DNA from: Hawksworthiomyces lignivorus
Lineage: Eukaryota > Ascomycota > Sordariomycetes > Ophiostomatales > Ophiostomataceae
Assembly: GCA_002917075.1 (NCBI GenBank)
Contig: NTMA01000126.1
Span: 1-64,000 of the forward strand
DNA length: 64,000 bases
Direction of reading: 5' to 3'
Shown: positions 60,059-64,000 of the stretch, piece by piece
How the letters are laid out: each line of letters starts with the position of its first letter
Numbering within the stretch: position 1 is the stretch's first letter
Position numbers and translations under genes: made by a program
The notes under the pieces: generated by a model
Seen by the model: only the letters and a program-made list of their open reading frames with translations
The model's database searches: none
Told to the model about the DNA's origin: nothing

Positions 60059-61870
60059 ATGGATTCAGACGATGATTTCTTGTCCAACCTCTCTAGCGAG
60101 GACGATGCCCTCCAAGATGACAGCGACATCGATGGCATGTCAGGAGGAGAAGGTTCGTACGCTCCGGAAAACAAGCGGGCCTGTCCTCGTGACCTTTCGC
60201 GACATTCTTTCTTTTAGTATGTCTGACCTATGGCTTGGCTAACTTTGGAATAATATTTACAGATTTCGATGATTTCGATGAAGAACCGGATGACGTCGAT
60301 GTGGAGCTTGACATGGGCCTCGACAAAGACATAAGCGACGAAAAGCGCAAGAAGTCATACGAAGTCGATTACAAAGTGTATGATACCAAAGATCTCGACA
60401 AGCAGCAGGATGTGCTTATCAGCGACGTGAACATGATCCTCGAGATGCGCCCTGAAGATGCTGCCATCCTCTTACGCCACTTCCGCTGGAATCGCGAGCG
60501 GCTCATAGAAGAGTACATGGACCGCCCGAACAAGGTCTTGGAAGCGGCCGGCCTAGGACCCAACGTCGGAGGCCCACCACACCTCGAAGTGATTCCCGGT
60601 TTTGTGTGCGATATCTGCTGTGAGGACGGTGAAGATCTTCAATCATTTGCCTTGAAGTGCGGCCACCGCTACTGCGTTGACTGCTACCGCCAATACCTCA
60701 CACAGAAGATCCGCGAGGAAGGCGAGGCGGCGAGAATCCAATGCCCGACGGATGGTTGCGGCCGCATTATCGACGCCAAGTCGCTTGACGTGCTGGTCAC
60801 GGCAGACCTCGTAGACCGCTACCACGAACTTCTCAACCGCACCTATGTCGAAGACAGAGACTCGCTCAAGTGGTGCCCTGCCCCTGACTGCGAGAACGCT
60901 GTGGATTGCCACGTCAAGAAGAAGGACCTCGACCGCATTGTGCCCACTGTAGAGTGCGGCTGTGGTTACCGCTTCTGCTTCGGCTGCAGCCTCAAAGACC
61001 ACCAGCCGGCACCGTGCCGACTCGTCAAGCAGTGGCTGAAGAAGTGTGCGGACGATTCCGAAACTGCAAACTGGATCTCTGCCAACACCAAGGAGTGTCC
61101 CAAGTGCAATTCCACGATTGAGAAAAACGGAGGCTGCAACCACATGACGTGCCGGAAGTGCAAGCACGAATTCTGCTGGATGTGCATGGGTCTCTGGTCG
61201 GAGCATGGCACTAGCTGGTACAACTGCAACCGGTATGAGGAGAAGAGCGGCACCGAGGCACGCGACGCCCAGGCGAAATCTCGCGTGTCCCTAGAGAGAT
61301 ACCTCCATTATTACAATCGGTATGCCAACCACGAGCAGTCCGCGCGGCTGGACAAGGACATCTACACGCGCACCGAGCACAAGATGGTGCAGCTGCAGAC
61401 TTCGTCAGGCATGTCCTGGATCGAGGTGCAGTATCTGAACGCGGCCTCGCAGGCGCTGCAGACGTGCCGGCAAACGCTGAAATGGACGTACGCTTTTGCG
61501 TTTTACCTGGCCCGGAACAACGTGACAGAGATGTTCGAAAACAACCAAAAGGATCTCGAGATGGCCGTCGAGGCTCTGTCGGAAATGTTTGAGAAACCGG
61601 TCAGCGAGCTGTCCGACATGAAGATGAAGGTTGACATCATGGACAAGACAGCGTACTGCACCAAGCGGCGCGTGATCCTGCTAGAATACACCGCAGACAA
61701 TCTGGCACATGGTAAGCGTGAACCTCTTCTCGAAAAAAAAAAAAATTAGACGCCGAGAGAGCAAATAGCTAACAAACTGAATAGGGCGCTGGACATTTAA
61801 CGACCAGGCCGCTAGCCCATCTACAGCCAAGACCACTGGTGCAAGCAGCAGCAGCACTAGCCGCGTATAA
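60059..61870 (+). CDS. RBR-type E3 ubiquitin ligase, Ariadne (HHARI/Ari1) class
   Basis: An E3 ligase that passes ubiquitin from an E2 through a catalytic cysteine. Three exons are resolved: 60059-60152, 60263-61711 and 61785-61870, giving 542 residues. An acidic N-terminus (MDSDDDFLSNLSSEDD) is followed by a UBA-like segment (MRPEDAAILLRHFRWNRERL). RING1 starts at Cys147 (CDICCEDGED... CGHRYCVDCY). An IBR follows (WCPAPDCENAVDC; CGCGYRFCFGCSLKDH). RING2 (ECPKCNSTIEKNGGCNHMTC) has catalytic Cys323. The Ariadne helical domain contains RYLHYYNRYANHEQSARLD and ends near the C-terminus. The open frame extends about 159 codons upstream (from 59582); I chose the ATG at 60059 because the family starts with this acidic motif. 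Confidence 0.92.
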
Positions 61871-62494
61871 AGGCCATACATGCGCGCTGTGATGTTATAT
61901 CACTTTTGAAAGCCGAAGGTGGCAATCGGTTTTGGGTTGCCACCTTATTTCTAGACTCGTGGAGCATCTTTGCTAATCTATTGCGGTTGAGTATTGGATC
62001 CTGGGTGGGAATGCTAAGCTGGCTAGCGGGTCAGTGTTCTCATTTGCACGACAGTGGACACGGAGCATACGGAGCGAGCATCTGCATGTGGAAGCTTTGC
62101 AGCCTGGTGATCTTTGTCTTTTTGATCCCCCCTTTTAGTTAACGCCTTGTACTGCTTGGGCCTGCGAAGAGTCTGGGAACAGACGGCTAGCCTGACTAGG
62201 CTTTTCTGTCGACTGCAGCCCAGCTCTGTACAGGCTACGGCTTGTTATCGTCCCCTGTCTTCCCGGTTGCCTTGATTTTTTTTATTCTCCTTTCCTTCTT
62301 GTTTTGTTCTTGATTACCAGTCTGTATGGGCGGGGTTGGATGGGATTGTATCTTATGGGATCAGCGTTGCTCGAGGGCTTTTCCTCTTATTTCTCTCGTT
62401 CTATTTCTCTATGGGAGTTTCAAAGCCTTGGAGTTTTGTTGTATTCTATCTTCGGTATTCGTCGCATTTATCATTATACATATGTGATCTCAAG

Positions 62495-62537
<43 letters not shown>

Positions 62538-63962
62538 TCTTACATGCACGCAGAAGAGCTCGTGCGGACACGAGCAGCCTCTTTGTATCCGAGGTTGATC
62601 ATTCAAACTCCATTCATGCCAGGAGTCCCTTTCTTTTGAACGTGACTTTCAGTTTATATTATCAACGTCCAGCATCTTCAATCGTAAATGCTTAAAAAGG
62701 TCGGGTCCTCTCTGTCCTATGTAGGACTCGATTCACAAACTACAAAACACAGTCGCCGAGGCTTCTTCCGTAGGACGTCTTATCATGTGACCAAGCACGT
62801 CCGGAATTGCTACCGATAACACGGAGGACTTTTCGGCGACTACCACAACCGCTTAGAAGTTCACATGGAATGTCAAGTGATCAACAGTGTCGTCGCATGT
62901 CTGAATTTGCAACACGAAAGTGTGTAGGGCTTGATTCTTGCTTGGGGCATTTATTCCAGAGGCGAAGTCGACAGCGGAGGAGGCTTGAGAGACACGAGGT
63001 AGCCAAATATAAGTAATCAAGATTCAGAGGCCTTGTGAGTCGGAAAATTGTTTTACAGGTGAATCGGGGGGGGGGGGGGGGCCCACATCCGGTGGAAGGC
63101 AACTTGTGTGGGATGGGTGAAATTAGAGCCGACGTTCTGCTTCGGGTCGGGAGCGAGCCCATGCTAAGCCCCTTCGGATTTCGTCCTCGGAAGGGACTCT
63201 ATTACTTTCGATTACGTTGCAGGACAGTCCGCTCGAATCAGCGCTGTAGAGCGGTGTATCGTGGAGAGAAAGGGCTTAAAACGGCTTACACATGAATGAC
63301 GCATAAACGCTTTGCCGAAGATAGCCCGACGTCGGACTGGTAGGTCGGGATATTGTGGGGTAGCCGTGGAGGGGATCTATGCAAGTTACCACTGGCAACT
63401 CAGCAGGCCTGGGCACTCAGGTACAGCGGATATATGAGTTGACCAGGCACGGCTTCATAATCCCGGCACTCAAAAAGCGCAGTGTTAATCCTGCACACAG
63501 GCACTCTGGAAGAAAGTGAGGTTGAATTACACCCGTTTTCTTTCCCGTTACTTGTCTATTCTCTCGAGTGCTAGTACCCTCTTAGTCCTTTTTGTCTCCC
63601 ACTCCTCCGCCTGTGCTCCGTTCTCTTCCGTCGCTGCGAGACATTGGCACGGCTCAAGCTCGGGGACGGATTTTTTCCGCTTTGTAACTTCTCCTACAGC
63701 TTGCTGTTTATTCTCTACTTCTTGCTCCCTCGATTCGGACTCTTTTCCCAGTTTTATATCTCTACATACCATTTGTCGCTTAATCTCAGGGACTCTTGCT
63801 TCCTCAGTCCTATCGCTGCTCCTTTCTTTTTGTATTCTCCCAGCCCTGTGCTCTGCGGACTCAATTCGCGTCCGGCCAATCCTGGATTGCCGTTTCTGGT
63901 CGTCCCGCTGTCGGTCCCCTTCGATGTTTCTTTCCTCCCTCCTGACCTCTTAACAGCACAAC
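61871..63962. other. Intergenic, no recognised gene
   Basis: It contains a (TC)n microsatellite (about 62500-62525), a run of 16 G (63066-63081) and a CT-rich stretch (63520-63955) like the leaders of other genes here. No domain is recognised in its open frames. Confidence 0.45.
62500..62525. repeat. (CT)n microsatellite
   Basis: About 13 CT units followed by TTGTCTCTCTCTCT, in the 3' flank of the RBR gene. Confidence 0.85.
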
Positions 63963-64000
63963 ATGCGTTCACCAACAACTTGTCTAAAAGGCCTGCGGGC
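63963..64000 (+). CDS. Possible start of a gene running off the window
   Basis: An ATG at 63963 in the context ACAACATGCG follows a long CT-rich leader-like stretch and opens a frame reading MRSPTTCLKGLR to the window edge. Only 12 codons are visible, so identity cannot be judged. The call rests on leader composition and start context. Confidence 0.3.
   Translation, partial: MRSPTTCLKGLR

Overview
The window looks like a filamentous ascomycete (Pezizomycotina) nuclear scaffold. The evidence is short GT-AG introns of 50-110 bases, fungal-only families (Zn2Cys6 regulator, DUF3176, DASH subunit Dam1, FKS-type glucan synthase) and repeats eroded in the manner of repeat-induced point mutation (RIP). 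A Eurotiomycete is my best guess, but that is inference. Coordinates of spliced genes run from start codon to stop codon; exon limits are in the evidence.

Bases 1-16,450 are a nested transposon block. Two tandem copies of an LTR-type retroelement (about 118-7456 and 7457-12088) are reduced to AT-rich sequence almost without CpA/TpG but with many CpG. A GC-richer, non-eroded solo LTR (9296-9917) sits inside the second copy. A 3.9-kb hAT transposon (12089-16033) carries a decayed transposase, and an LTR-like remnant lies at 16094-16441.

Bases 16,967-23,716 hold an amidase, a Dal5-like permease and a Zn2Cys6 regulator. Three GATAAG sites lie within 33 bases just upstream of the regulator, which suggests a nitrogen-regulated amide-use cluster beside the transposon block. 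A DUF3176 membrane protein follows.

Bases 29,987-64,000 are mostly housekeeping genes: serine palmitoyltransferase LCB1, beta-1,3-glucan synthase FKS1 (with unusual hot-spot residues), a histidyl-tRNA synthetase broken by one in-frame TAG, a GCNA/SprT-HMG protease, Mog1, a HIT hydrolase, a Sec14-domain protein, Dam1, a DUF167 protein, a mitochondrial Prx5-type peroxiredoxin and an Ariadne-type RBR ubiquitin ligase. LCB1 and FKS1 (sphingolipid and glucan synthesis) are convergent. HisRS/GCNA and Mog1/HIT are divergent pairs. A short assembly gap (41170-41177) lies in a poly-A tract in the 5.7-kb region upstream of FKS1. The last bases appear to enter a further gene.
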